64,000 nt of DNA from JAGZEG01 sp963930185. Lineage in GTDB: Bacteria; Actinomycetota; Coriobacteriia; Coriobacteriales; UMGS124. The translations under genes and the position numbers were made by a program. Position 1 is the first letter of the stretch. Each line of letters opens with the position of its first letter. The DNA lies in assembly GCA_963930185.1 (NCBI GenBank), contig CAWVLT010000002.1, positions 1-64,000 of the forward strand, written 5' to 3'. The notes under the pieces are model-generated. The model saw nothing but the letters and a program-made list of their open reading frames with translations. It was not told the DNA's origin and did not search any database. Below are positions 34,258 through 42,922 of this stretch, piece by piece.

Positions 34258-35913
34258 GTGAGAAGAAACGTGTCCATAGCTCGATATGGCAGAGGCAGCA
34301 TCTGTCCCATAATAGGCGTCGGGATGCTGTGGACCTGGGGCTTTCTGCATTTTTTTCTCAGCCAAGCGAAGTACGCCTCCGCGAGCTCGTTTTGGGCGGA
34401 CGTCATTTACATGGCCTCCATGCTGCTCGCATCGCTATTCGTGGTCTCGTTCGGCAGGGAGCTGGCCTCTTCAACAAGCACGAGGCGCCTCGCCATTGCA
34501 GGCTGCGCATTGACTATTATCGGAGCAGGGGCATCGATGATCCATAGCGTGCTTGTCGACGGATCGGTCGCCGCTCTTATCTGGGGAAAGTCGTTTTCCG
34601 GACTAGGGCTAGGACTTTTCTGGATAGCATGGGGCAAGCACTTGGTGTCGTACGAGCTGGAGAACATAGAGTCGATCGTGCTGGGCTGGCTCCCCGTTCT
34701 CATCTCTCTATTCGTGCTCGCCGCGGTGCTCTTCTGGGCCTCGTCGCTTTCGATCCCCGTCGTGACCGCAGTGGTCACCGTGCTCCCCGTCGTCTCGCTT
34801 GCCATGCTTCTGCACCTTACGAGACGTCAGTCACCCGCCAGCGATATGCGGCCTGACGACGCAGAGGCAGCCCGCGATGCCGGTGAGCGGGACCACGCCG
34901 GCGCACCCACGCCCAACCAAACGGGCAACGACGCCGTCCGTGCCAGGAAAGACCCGAACGGCCGTGCGATGTTACGATCCGTCATTGTCCACTGCCTCGC
35001 GTTTTCCGCCATCATCCTCTGCTGGAACTGCGTCCTTTCCCTTGCCGGCCTTCAGCCCGCACCGGCAATGTTGGTGTTCGCGGCGGGAACCCTCATAGCC
35101 CTCGTCGCCATGGCACTCTCGTTTGCGACAACGACCGGGATGAGGGCCTCGACCCTCTACCGCTGGTCGCTGCCTGCCGCGACGATCGGCATCGCCGTAT
35201 TCCAGCTGCTCGAAGGATCGGGCGGCACGCCTCTGGTCTTCATCGGATGCGCTCTTCTCGCGGCAGCGAACATAGGGTACGAGAGCATGACGAGGCTCTT
35301 CGCGCTCTACGTTGCGAAGTTCTCCTGTTACGGGCCTGTCCAAGTAGTGGCGGTCGGGTTCGCGATCCCGACTGTCGGCAGCCTCGCCGGCTACATCCTA
35401 TGGGAGGCCGTGTCCCTTCTCGGAGGTAGCCCAGCGGTGAGCATGCGTCTTGCACTGTCAATCGCCCTCGTCACACTTGCGTTGGTGTCGTCGCTCACGC
35501 TTGGCCGAGATCAGCCGATTCGATCGATCGCGCAATGTGACACGAACAAAGGCGAAAACGCCGCGCCGGACGGCTGCCCGGTCCGGACCGTCTCGCCCGC
35601 CGAAGCGAGCGCCCCCGGGGACGCGCGAACCGACAGCGCGAGCACGACGAGCCCGCTCGAGGTACGCTGCCTCGAGCTTTCGCGCTCCTACGGGCTCACC
35701 CCGAAGGAGACGGAGGTCCTCGTCCTGCTCGCTCAGGGACACAGCCGCACGTACATACGCGAGGCACTCTTCATTTCCAAGGGAACGGTAGACGCGCACG
35801 TCCATCACATCTACGGGAAGATGGGCATCAACTCACGAGACGAGCTCATCCAGATGGCATCGGACACGAGCACTATATGGCGGTCAGACCGCGAGCGTGG
35901 CTCCACGGTCTGA
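34258..35913 (+). CDS. membrane-spanning LuxR regulator (A)
   Basis: 551 residues. Around ten to twelve membrane helices in two halves, separated by a charged cytoplasmic stretch (about 195-240), then a linker rich in Ser/Ala/Pro and a C-terminal LuxR helix-turn-helix (about 475-540, LTPKETEVLVLLAQGHS and KGTVDAHVHHIYGKM). The design suggests a sensor that reads an external or membrane signal and binds DNA directly. GTG start at 34258. It is convergent with a Tat flavoprotein, sharing a bidirectional terminator, and is probably its regulator (inference). Confidence 0.9.
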   Translation: MRRNVSIARYGRGSICPIIGVGMLWTWGFLHFFLSQAKYASASSFWADVIYMASMLLASLFVVSFGRELASSTSTRRLAIAGCALTIIGAGASMIHSVLVDGSVAALIWGKSFSGLGLGLFWIAWGKHLVSYELENIESIVLGWLPVLISLFVLAAVLFWASSLSIPVVTAVVTVLPVVSLAMLLHLTRRQSPASDMRPDDAEAARDAGERDHAGAPTPNQTGNDAVRARKDPNGRAMLRSVIVHCLAFSAIILCWNCVLSLAGLQPAPAMLVFAAGTLIALVAMALSFATTTGMRASTLYRWSLPAATIGIAVFQLLEGSGGTPLVFIGCALLAAANIGYESMTRLFALYVAKFSCYGPVQVVAVGFAIPTVGSLAGYILWEAVSLLGGSPAVSMRLALSIALVTLALVSSLTLGRDQPIRSIAQCDTNKGENAAPDGCPVRTVSPAEASAPGDARTDSASTTSPLEVRCLELSRSYGLTPKETEVLVLLAQGHSRTYIREALFISKGTVDAHVHHIYGKMGINSRDELIQMASDTSTIWRSDRERGSTV

Positions 35914-35918
35914 CCGCC
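35879..35918. terminator. bidirectional terminator between LuxR A and its flavoprotein
   Basis: A perfect 13-bp stem, GGCGGTCAGACCG (35879-35891) and CGGTCTGACCGCC (35906-35918), overlaps the last codons of the regulator. It sits between convergent genes; the T-run is weak on both sides. Confidence 0.75.
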
Positions 35919-35938
35919 GTCTTGATCAGCGCGCCAGA

Positions 35939-37450
35939 TTACAGGTCGGCGAGGCTGTTGCCCAGCAGATACCCGAACGTGACGCAGCGTCCCATGTTGA
36001 CGCCGGCGAAATACGTGGTGTAGAGGTTACCGTAGAAGTTACCCGCCGTAGCACCGAGCGCGTACAGCCCCTCGATTAACTTACCTTCGGTGTCTCGCAC
36101 CTGCATGTCATCATTAACGTCAAGGCCGCCAAGGGCAATGAGCAGGTTGGGAGCCACCTTGGTGGCGTAGAAGGGAGGGGTTGCCACCGGGAACAGGATC
36201 TCGGCCTGCTTGTGGTAGTCCTCGTCAACGCCCGCCTCACAGAACCCATTGTACCGCTCGACGGTCTGCGCAAGTGCCTCGGTCGGAATCCCCATCGCCT
36301 CGGCAAGCTCCTCGAGCGTCTCTGCCTTGAGGATGGTGCCGCCCTCGACGCCAGACTCAAACGTCGCGGCCTGCTCCTCGGGGGTCACGTCAGGCTGGGT
36401 GTAGCGAAGCGGCGCATCCTGCCAGTTATTCGCGAAATCGGCGTCCCAGATCGACCAGTAGCAGGAATCGTTCTGCATAAGCGCCTGAACGCCGGAGAAA
36501 GCGTTGACTGTGAACTCGTTCATGAAGCGCTTGCCATCGATGTTGACGTTGAGGTTGCGATAATACTGGTTGCCGAAGATCATGGCGCCGTGCATCGGGT
36601 TGCGCTGCATCGCGGCGCCAATCTCCATCGCCATCAGATGCCCGTCACCAGTGTTGTTTGCCGGGTATTTCATGGAGACCAGGCCCCTTGCGAGCGGGCA
36701 GTACTGGTCGACGAGGTCGGCGTTGTTGCCATAGTCGCCCGTGGCAAGGACGACCGCCTTGTTTGCCACGTACCTCACCGTGGCGCCGTCGGCGTTTTGC
36801 GCGATGGCCGCCTCGGCACGGCCTCCATCGGCACGCACCAGGCTGGTGACCGTGGTGTTGAGATCGACGCGCTGGCCCAGCTCGCCCGTCAGGACGTCAA
36901 CGAGCGCATCGAGCACGTCGGGCTGGTCACCGAAGGGCTGCTCCTGCGGGCCACCGTAGAACACGTGGGATCCCGTGTACTCCGCGATCACGCCGGTCAT
37001 GCCGCGGGTCATCGGGACCTCGAGGGTAACGCTGAGCCCCGCCGGCTCGACAAGGTCGATGAGCCAGTCCATGGCCTCGCCGCTGCGGTTGGCAAAGGTG
37101 TACCACTGGCCCTCGCTCACCAGATCAGCGTTGATCTGCAGCAGATGGCGAACTGCCTCGTCGGCGTCGATCTCCACGCCCAGTTCCTTGGCAACCTTGG
37201 AGTTGACCGCAAAGTTGGAACCGCCCTGAGAGCTTGGAGTCTCATCCTTGCCGATAACGACGACGCTGGCGCCCTTCTGCGCTGCGGCGACACCGCAGGT
37301 AAGTCCCGCAGTGCCGCAACCAACGACAACGACGTCCGCCTCGATGGTCTGCGAAGCCTCTTCGTCGGCGTAAGCAACGCCCGCAGAGGTGGCGGCAGCC
37401 GCAAGGGCAGTTGTGGCGATGAAGGAGCGACGCGTGATTCCCATGTCCAT
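35939..37450 (-). CDS. Tat-exported FAD fumarate-reductase-like flavoprotein (2)
   Basis: 503 residues. Tat signal ITRRSFIATTALAAAA; FAD dinucleotide motif VVVVGCGTAGL (Gly44-49); substrate-domain blocks GKRFMNEF and TLEELAEAMGIPTEAL; C-terminal GLYALGATAGNFYG for the FAD site. No FMN domain, so electrons must come from a separate donor, probably a quinol-linked cytochrome elsewhere. AAAGG seven bases before the ATG supports 37450. Convergent with LuxR A. Substrate unknown. Confidence 0.92.
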   Translation of the reverse strand: MDMGITRRSFIATTALAAAATSAGVAYADEEASQTIEADVVVVGCGTAGLTCGVAAAQKGASVVVIGKDETPSSQGGSNFAVNSKVAKELGVEIDADEAVRHLLQINADLVSEGQWYTFANRSGEAMDWLIDLVEPAGLSVTLEVPMTRGMTGVIAEYTGSHVFYGGPQEQPFGDQPDVLDALVDVLTGELGQRVDLNTTVTSLVRADGGRAEAAIAQNADGATVRYVANKAVVLATGDYGNNADLVDQYCPLARGLVSMKYPANNTGDGHLMAMEIGAAMQRNPMHGAMIFGNQYYRNLNVNIDGKRFMNEFTVNAFSGVQALMQNDSCYWSIWDADFANNWQDAPLRYTQPDVTPEEQAATFESGVEGGTILKAETLEELAEAMGIPTEALAQTVERYNGFCEAGVDEDYHKQAEILFPVATPPFYATKVAPNLLIALGGLDVNDDMQVRDTEGKLIEGLYALGATAGNFYGNLYTTYFAGVNMGRCVTFGYLLGNSLADL

Positions 37451-37557
37451 GGCTCAACCTTTCTAAGCGTTCTCGTATATGTGCCTGCGCGTCTGTCTCG
37501 GGCCACACCACAAAAGCGTGCCCGCCGTGACATCGCGCCTTGGACTATGACGAAAAC

Positions 37558-37573
37558 GATGCGCTTGCGCATC
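37558..37573. promoter_or_regulatory. palindrome upstream of flavoprotein 2
   Basis: GATGCGC-TT-GCGCATC, a perfect 7+2+7 dyad about 110 bases before the start of the flavoprotein. Candidate regulator site. Confidence 0.5.
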
Positions 37574-37653
37574 GATGAAAGGCATCGGATTTACCCGGGA
37601 AACGTATCAATGCAATCGATCTATTGACTTCCTCCTGCCCTCCTGAGCTGCTG

Positions 37654-38253
37654 CTAGAACCGCCCGCCGCCAGCATGCCAGCGCGGGCGTACTATCGTGT
37701 CGCGCACCTCGCGCAGGGCGGCGTCCTCGCCCTTCTCGGCCAGAAGCGTCAGCAGACGCCTGAGAAGCGCGTCCGCGTCGGGGTGGATGGGCACGGGGCC
37801 GGCGCTGCGCTCACGCTCGTAGTAGGCAAGCGCACTTCGGTTGGTGTAGGCGTCCTTCTCGTACACCCGGCTCGCGGCGATCCGGTCGCAGAACATCTCG
37901 ACGACGTAACGCGTAGGCATCGGCATTCCAACGGCAGCGTTGCCCGAACGCGCCGTGACATCGATCCAGTACTCGAAGTGATGCTTGTTACGCCCCTTGT
38001 GGTGCAGCCACGCCTCCGAATAGCCCTTATCGATGCGCTCGGCCGCGTTGGGGCTGCGGTATCCCTGAAAGTACCGGACGCCGACGAGGAACTCGGCCGG
38101 CGAGTACTTCGAGAGGTCGTGCGCAAGGCCCTGGCGATAGAGACCCACGCGAAAGCAGTAGCGCATCACGAGCAGCTTGTGATGCGTGATGGTGCGCAGG
38201 TGCCCCCACGCCTTCTTGAGCATGATGCGCGTGTCAAGATCGGGGCGTTGCAC
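37654..38253 (-). CDS. DUF5662-family protein
   Basis: 199 residues, soluble, rich in His/Tyr (LHHKGRNKHHFEYWIDV), matching the DUF5662 family of unknown function common in anaerobes. The GTG at 38253 follows GGAGGT by five bases. A TATAAT lies on the minus strand at 38294-38289 with a CTATCA/TGATAG dyad at 38265-38282 between it and the start. Stands alone between two flavoprotein modules. Confidence 0.85.
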   Translation of the reverse strand: MQRPDLDTRIMLKKAWGHLRTITHHKLLVMRYCFRVGLYRQGLAHDLSKYSPAEFLVGVRYFQGYRSPNAAERIDKGYSEAWLHHKGRNKHHFEYWIDVTARSGNAAVGMPMPTRYVVEMFCDRIAASRVYEKDAYTNRSALAYYERERSAGPVPIHPDADALLRRLLTLLAEKGEDAALREVRDTIVRPRWHAGGGRF

Positions 38254-38570
38254 CGCATACCTCCTATCAGCCGTCGTGATAGGAAGGCATTATAGTAGCC
38301 TGGCCACATAATTCGTTCGGGTGAAAAGGCGCATGCGAAAAGACGCACGGGCCCACCGGCTCGGCCGTGCACCCACGAGGGGCGCGCCCACGCCTCGTCC
38401 CGAACAAAAAGGACCGGCCGCTCGCCAGGAGCAGCCGGTCCCTCAGAAGCGTTGTACGTGCGACGCCTTGCGGCGGACACTGACCCGCAGATTAGCCTAT
38501 AGATCACCTGCAGACCAACCCGCAGACCGCAGGCCGCGGGTCACACGCCTAAGCTTTCCCAGGTGCTACC
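38254..38570. other. gap with DUF5662 promoter and a terminator
   Basis: No gene. Contains the minus-strand TATAAT (38289-38294), a small dyad (38265-38282), and the terminator of the next flavoprotein at 38406-38441. Confidence 0.6.
38406..38441 (-). terminator. terminator of flavoprotein 3
   Basis: On the minus strand GGACCGGC/GCCGGTCC form a stem (38434-38441 / 38411-38418) followed by five T. Confidence 0.85.
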
Positions 38571-40358
38571 TTACTCGCCCAGGATGAACTTCACGGCGTG
38601 ACGCGCCTCGGTCATCGTGCGGCCGCAGGCCAGGCCCGGGTAGAGCTCCGGGTACACGCCGCTGAAGAAGCTGCCCGAGCAGTCGCCGGCGGCGTACAGG
38701 CCGGGGATAACCTTGTTCTGCTGGTCCTTGACCTGCATGTTCTCGTTGATCTTGATGCCGTCGCCGGTGCACAGGATGCAGCCGCCCACCGTGACGCCGT
38801 AGAAGGGCGGGGTCGTCAGCGTGGAGAGACGGTAGTCCTCCTTGCCGAAGTCATCGTCCACGCCGCTCTCGCCGATCTCGTTGTAGCGCTCGACGGTGGC
38901 GAGGAACGTGTCGACCGGGAGGTTCAGGCCCTCGGCCAGCTCCTCGAGCGTGTCGGCCTTGACCAGCGTGCCCTGCTCGGCCATCTGGTCGAAGGTGCCG
39001 CCCTCGGCCATGTCCATCTCGCGCGTGATGATGGAGAGGCTCGCGCAGCCCAGCTTGTCGAACTTCACGACGTCGTCGCAGTAGTTGGAGTCCCACACGA
39101 CGTTCCAGGTGCCGTAGGTCTGCTGGCCCGAGGAGTTGATGGTCCAGTCGTAGGGGCCGGACTCGTTCATGAAGCGCTCACCCTCGGCGTTGACGCGCAG
39201 GAAGGGCTGGGAGGCGGGGTTGAACTGGCCAGCAGGCTGCGACCAGGTCCAGCCGCCGGTGTTCTCGTCACGCATGAAGCCGCAGGGCGCGCCGGGGCTG
39301 GTGAGGCCGCGGTCCCAGATCATGCCGGTGGGCTCGATGTCCTTCTCGGCGCCGATCCACATGGCAGCCTTGATGCCCATGCCGGTGTTGAGATCCCAGG
39401 CGCCGCCGCTAGCGGTGGTGTTGCGCACCACGTTGGGGTTCAGGGCCTCGAGCATCTCGTAGTTGCCCGCGTAGCCGCCCGTGGTGAGCAGGACGTTGTT
39501 GGCGTTGATCTGGACGAAGCCCTCGGGGGTGGCGAAGATGGCGCCGGTCACGGGGCCATCCTCCTCGCGCACGAGCTCGACGAGGTCGTACTCGTAGGTG
39601 ACGCTGTAGCCCTTCTGGACGATGTAGTCCTCGAGGATCATGTTGCGGGGCATGGCCGCGTACTCCTCGGGGCAGTCCTCACGGGCATTGTAGTTGTGCT
39701 GCGTGGGGGCGCAGAAGTAGTGGCAGCCGCCGGCACCCTGCTCGTTGCCGGTGTTGGTCTCGAAGTACACGTCGAATCCGTAGCCGTCCATGATGCTGAC
39801 GAGCCAGTCGTTCATCTCGGCGGAGTTGTCGATCCAGCACTTGATGACCTTCTGGTTGACCTTGCCGTTGGCGTAGCGGGTGAGGTCGTTGAGCATGAAC
39901 ATGGGGTCGGCCTGCTTGCCGGCCTCGACACACTGGGTGGAGTTGCACACGCCGTACCAGCTGCGCGTGGTGCCCAGGACGGCGGCCTTCTCGGCGATGA
40001 TGAAGTCCATGCCGGCGTCGGCGGCGGTGGCGGCGGCGACCATGCCGGCGTTGCCCGCGCCGATGATCAGCAGGTCGGTCTGCTTGGTCTCGACGATGCT
40101 GTTGGGATCGATCTCGGGCATGGTGCCCAGCCAGTCGATGCCGATGTAGTGCTCGGTGCCCCAGGTGGGGGGCTCGTGCGTCTGGGCGAAGGCCTGGACA
40201 TCACCGGGGTTGGTGGTGCCGTCGGCGGCAGGCTCGCTCGTCGCGGTCTCGGCGGCGGCGGAGTCGGCGGCCTCCTCGGCGATGGCGCTGGCGGCGACGC
40301 CCAGCGTCGCGGCGGCAGCGGTTGCACCGGCGATGAAGTTCCTACGCGTCATTTCCAT
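38571..40358 (-). CDS. Tat-exported FAD fumarate-reductase-like flavoprotein (3)
   Basis: 595 residues. Tat signal MTRRNFIAGATAAAATLG; an Ala/Glu/Thr-rich linker (about 28-60); FAD motif LLIIGAGNAGM (100-105). Blocks GERFMNES, TLEELAEGLNLPVDTF and GLYAAGDCSGSFFSG place it in the family. Longer than its neighbour by 90 residues, with Cys-containing insertions (CNSTQCVEAGK, GGCHYFCAP). ATG at 40358, with GGAG about ten bases upstream. Divergent from LuxR B across 360 bases. Confidence 0.93.
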   Translation of the reverse strand: MEMTRRNFIAGATAAAATLGVAASAIAEEAADSAAAETATSEPAADGTTNPGDVQAFAQTHEPPTWGTEHYIGIDWLGTMPEIDPNSIVETKQTDLLIIGAGNAGMVAAATAADAGMDFIIAEKAAVLGTTRSWYGVCNSTQCVEAGKQADPMFMLNDLTRYANGKVNQKVIKCWIDNSAEMNDWLVSIMDGYGFDVYFETNTGNEQGAGGCHYFCAPTQHNYNAREDCPEEYAAMPRNMILEDYIVQKGYSVTYEYDLVELVREEDGPVTGAIFATPEGFVQINANNVLLTTGGYAGNYEMLEALNPNVVRNTTASGGAWDLNTGMGIKAAMWIGAEKDIEPTGMIWDRGLTSPGAPCGFMRDENTGGWTWSQPAGQFNPASQPFLRVNAEGERFMNESGPYDWTINSSGQQTYGTWNVVWDSNYCDDVVKFDKLGCASLSIITREMDMAEGGTFDQMAEQGTLVKADTLEELAEGLNLPVDTFLATVERYNEIGESGVDDDFGKEDYRLSTLTTPPFYGVTVGGCILCTGDGIKINENMQVKDQQNKVIPGLYAAGDCSGSFFSGVYPELYPGLACGRTMTEARHAVKFILGE

Positions 40359-40718
40359 GCTACATACTCCGTTTCTTTTTTGTGCCTCGCGGGCGGCGGT
40401 GACCGATGCTCGGGTCCGCCCGTATCGACGAGGCGCGGGTACTGAAGCAGGTCGAATGGTAGGTCCCACAACCACCGGCGTAGTCACCCGCACGGTGGCA
40501 CTTTTGTTTTCGCAGGCAGAAGTGGCATTTTATGCTCGTGTCACCCGCTGGGGGGTACTTTAATCCCGTTTACCGAATATAACGAACCTCCAACGTGATA
40601 TTCTTGGGGGCAACAATACGCGACTGCGCGAGATGACCGCACGCAGCCGATGACGATCACGCTCGGCCGGCGAACTGGCTTTTGGCAGCGACGACGGAGC
40701 AAGGCTGAAGGGATCCGG
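40359..40718. promoter_or_regulatory. divergent promoter region of flavoprotein 3 and LuxR B
   Basis: No gene. Holds a CCACCG/CGGTGG dyad (about 40471-40497), then two related motifs GTGGCACTTTTG (about 40495) and AGAAGTGGCATTTT (40518-40531). Likely control region for both genes. Confidence 0.5.
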
Positions 40719-42203
40719 ATGAGCGATACCCCAGGCGTCACCAGCAGACGCGCGGACATACGCCTCGCGGTCGCCTGCGGCGTCGCGATCATGCTGTCCA
40801 GCTATCAGACATGGCTGCTCAACAACGGCCTCTTCCCGACGACCAGCGAGGTGTTCCCCCTCGCACGCGAGGCGCAGACGCTCTCCGGCATCCTCATCAA
40901 CGCCGCCGTGCTGCTCATCGCCATGCGCAGGCCATCGGTCCTGCGTCCCGTCCCCGTGGTCATCGGCATGTGCGCCCTATGCCTGGCCGGTGCGGCAATG
41001 CTGGTCATGGCGCCCGGCTCGGCGGCACTGCTGACGACCGGCCTGGTTCTGCGATCGATTGGGGGCAGCCTGACCTACTACCTGATCGGGCTGGCGTATG
41101 CCAGCCTGGGGCCCGGCAAGCCCCTGGTCGCAAGCGTCTCGCTCGGCCTTCTGGCCGCCACGACCGTCACCACGTTCGTGCCGGCACCCGCCTTCCTCCC
41201 CTCCGTGATCGTGGACGTGCTCGTGACGGCCGCGATCGTGGCGGTCCTGCTGCGCGCCGCACGGCCGGTGGCCTCCGTGGTGACGCATAGCGCGGGCTCG
41301 CAGGTGCTCGCCCTGTCGAACCCCGCCTCGTTTCTCTCCCCCGCACACCAGCTCTACGTGCTGATCCTTCTGTTCTCGACCGCCTCGGGCTTTGCGCTGT
41401 CGCTTAACATCTCGGGCTTCACGCCCACCTCGAGCGCGGCCCAGCTCGTCATCCTCGCCATTATCGTAGCCTGGTACGTCCTGGCATCGGGCGCAAGGCC
41501 GCGCGAGGACGCGCTGTTCGTCATCGTGGCGCTACTCGCGGTGGCCGGCTTTCTCTCCGCACCGCTCTATGAGCTCACAAGCTGGGCCATCCCCAACAGC
41601 CTCCTGTCCGCGGCGAGTAACTGCTTCAGGATCCTGTCCTGGAGCGTCCTTGCGGCCCTGTGCGCACGCAACCCGGTGGGTTCGCTGCTCGTCCTGTCGT
41701 GCGGGGGCATCACCAGCGCAGCGGGGACGTTCATAGGTGCCGACCTGGGACATCTGTGCAACGCGCTGCTGGCAACTCAGCCCGACCTGGCCTCTGTCAT
41801 TACCGGAACCGTGGTACTCGCGCTGTTCGCCTACGTCATGATTGGCTTGCACGGCTTCTCGTTCTCCGATACCATCCGCGGCGTGGAGCCGGCCCGGCCC
41901 CTCGAGGTGGCTGCGCCCGCAACGCCCTCGCGCGACGAGATCATCGAGCGCAACTGCGACGAGCTGGCGCGCAGCCGTGGCCTCACCGAGCGGGAGCGCC
42001 AGGTCATGGGGATGCTCGCGCGCGGCCGCAACGCCTACCACATACAGGACGAGCTTACGCTGTCGTACAACACCGTCAAAACGCACGTCAAGCGCATCTA
42101 CCGCAAGCTGGACGTGCACTCGCAGCAGGAGCTGATCGACCTGGTGGAGAAAGGCGCACCGGATGCACCAGGCGCGGGCGGCACGACGCCAGCAGGTACC
42201 TAG
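40719..42203 (+). CDS. membrane-spanning LuxR regulator (B)
   Basis: 494 residues with about twelve membrane helices and a C-terminal LuxR domain (about 430-485, LTERERQVMGMLARGRNAY and YNTVKTHVKRIYRKL). The ATG at 40719 has GAAGGGA five to six bases upstream; a longer in-frame start lacks a site. Divergent from flavoprotein 3 and probably its regulator. Its cytoplasmic linker is short compared with LuxR A. Confidence 0.92.
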   Translation: MSDTPGVTSRRADIRLAVACGVAIMLSSYQTWLLNNGLFPTTSEVFPLAREAQTLSGILINAAVLLIAMRRPSVLRPVPVVIGMCALCLAGAAMLVMAPGSAALLTTGLVLRSIGGSLTYYLIGLAYASLGPGKPLVASVSLGLLAATTVTTFVPAPAFLPSVIVDVLVTAAIVAVLLRAARPVASVVTHSAGSQVLALSNPASFLSPAHQLYVLILLFSTASGFALSLNISGFTPTSSAAQLVILAIIVAWYVLASGARPREDALFVIVALLAVAGFLSAPLYELTSWAIPNSLLSAASNCFRILSWSVLAALCARNPVGSLLVLSCGGITSAAGTFIGADLGHLCNALLATQPDLASVITGTVVLALFAYVMIGLHGFSFSDTIRGVEPARPLEVAAPATPSRDEIIERNCDELARSRGLTERERQVMGMLARGRNAYHIQDELTLSYNTVKTHVKRIYRKLDVHSQQELIDLVEKGAPDAPGAGGTTPAGT

Positions 42204-42226
42204 GGCAGGCGCCCAGGGCCGAGCCC

Positions 42227-42778
42227 CTAGAGCAGCTCGGCGACCGTGATGGACAGGCCCTCAAACAGGGAAACGGGGGCAGGCTGCGAAAAGAGATAGA
42301 CCGACAGTACAGGCCCTTCTCCCTGGTATCTGTACACCGTCGTACGCTCGGATGACGGGTCGACAATCCAGTACTCCCGCACGCCAGCATGCTGGTAGCG
42401 CGCGGCCTTGGTGTAATAATCCATGCTGATGCTTGCCGGGGAAACAACCTCAACCACCATGTCGGGCGCACCCTCCACGCCTCGGTCGGATATCTTCGCA
42501 GGATCACACACCACCACGACATCGGGCTCGACCCAGGTCTTGTCGTCGGCAGTAAGATTGACAGCAACTGGCGAGACTACCACGCGGCAGCGGCCCCCGT
42601 TTTTCTCGATGTGGTTTCCGATGGCACGAGAAAGTCCGGTAACTATCACCTGATGAACCCAGCTCGGAGGAGCCATGTCGTAGAGCTTGCCGTCGATGAG
42701 CTCGGCACGGACACCCTCGGGTAGATTCCAGTAGTCCCGTGACGTGCAAGCATCTTCCGGCTGCTTGGGTTGTGACAT
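42227..42778 (-). CDS. Uma2-family (DUF820) putative endonuclease
   Basis: 183 residues of the Uma2 family with a restriction-endonuclease-like fold. Visible PD-(D/E)xK-type elements: a Glu in RAELIDGKLYDM, WVEPDVVVV and MVVEVVSPAS. The ATG at 42778 follows GGGAG by eight bases; an upstream Met lacks a site. The role in bacteria is unknown; many copies occur per genome in cyanobacteria and a few in Coriobacteria. Convergent with LuxR B (23 bases). Confidence 0.93.
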   Translation of the reverse strand: MSQPKQPEDACTSRDYWNLPEGVRAELIDGKLYDMAPPSWVHQVIVTGLSRAIGNHIEKNGGRCRVVVSPVAVNLTADDKTWVEPDVVVVCDPAKISDRGVEGAPDMVVEVVSPASISMDYYTKAARYQHAGVREYWIVDPSSERTTVYRYQGEGPVLSVYLFSQPAPVSLFEGLSITVAELL

Positions 42779-42922
42779 GGTCGGTCTCCCGCTTTCTTCA
42801 CCCCAGTGCTTCTTGTGAATCAACCGCTACCCTATCAGCTTAGCACGCAACATGCCTTCATTCGCTACGCTTCTTGTTAGCATGCGAACCGATGCGTGCA
42901 AGGGTGATCTGGACGAGACGCC

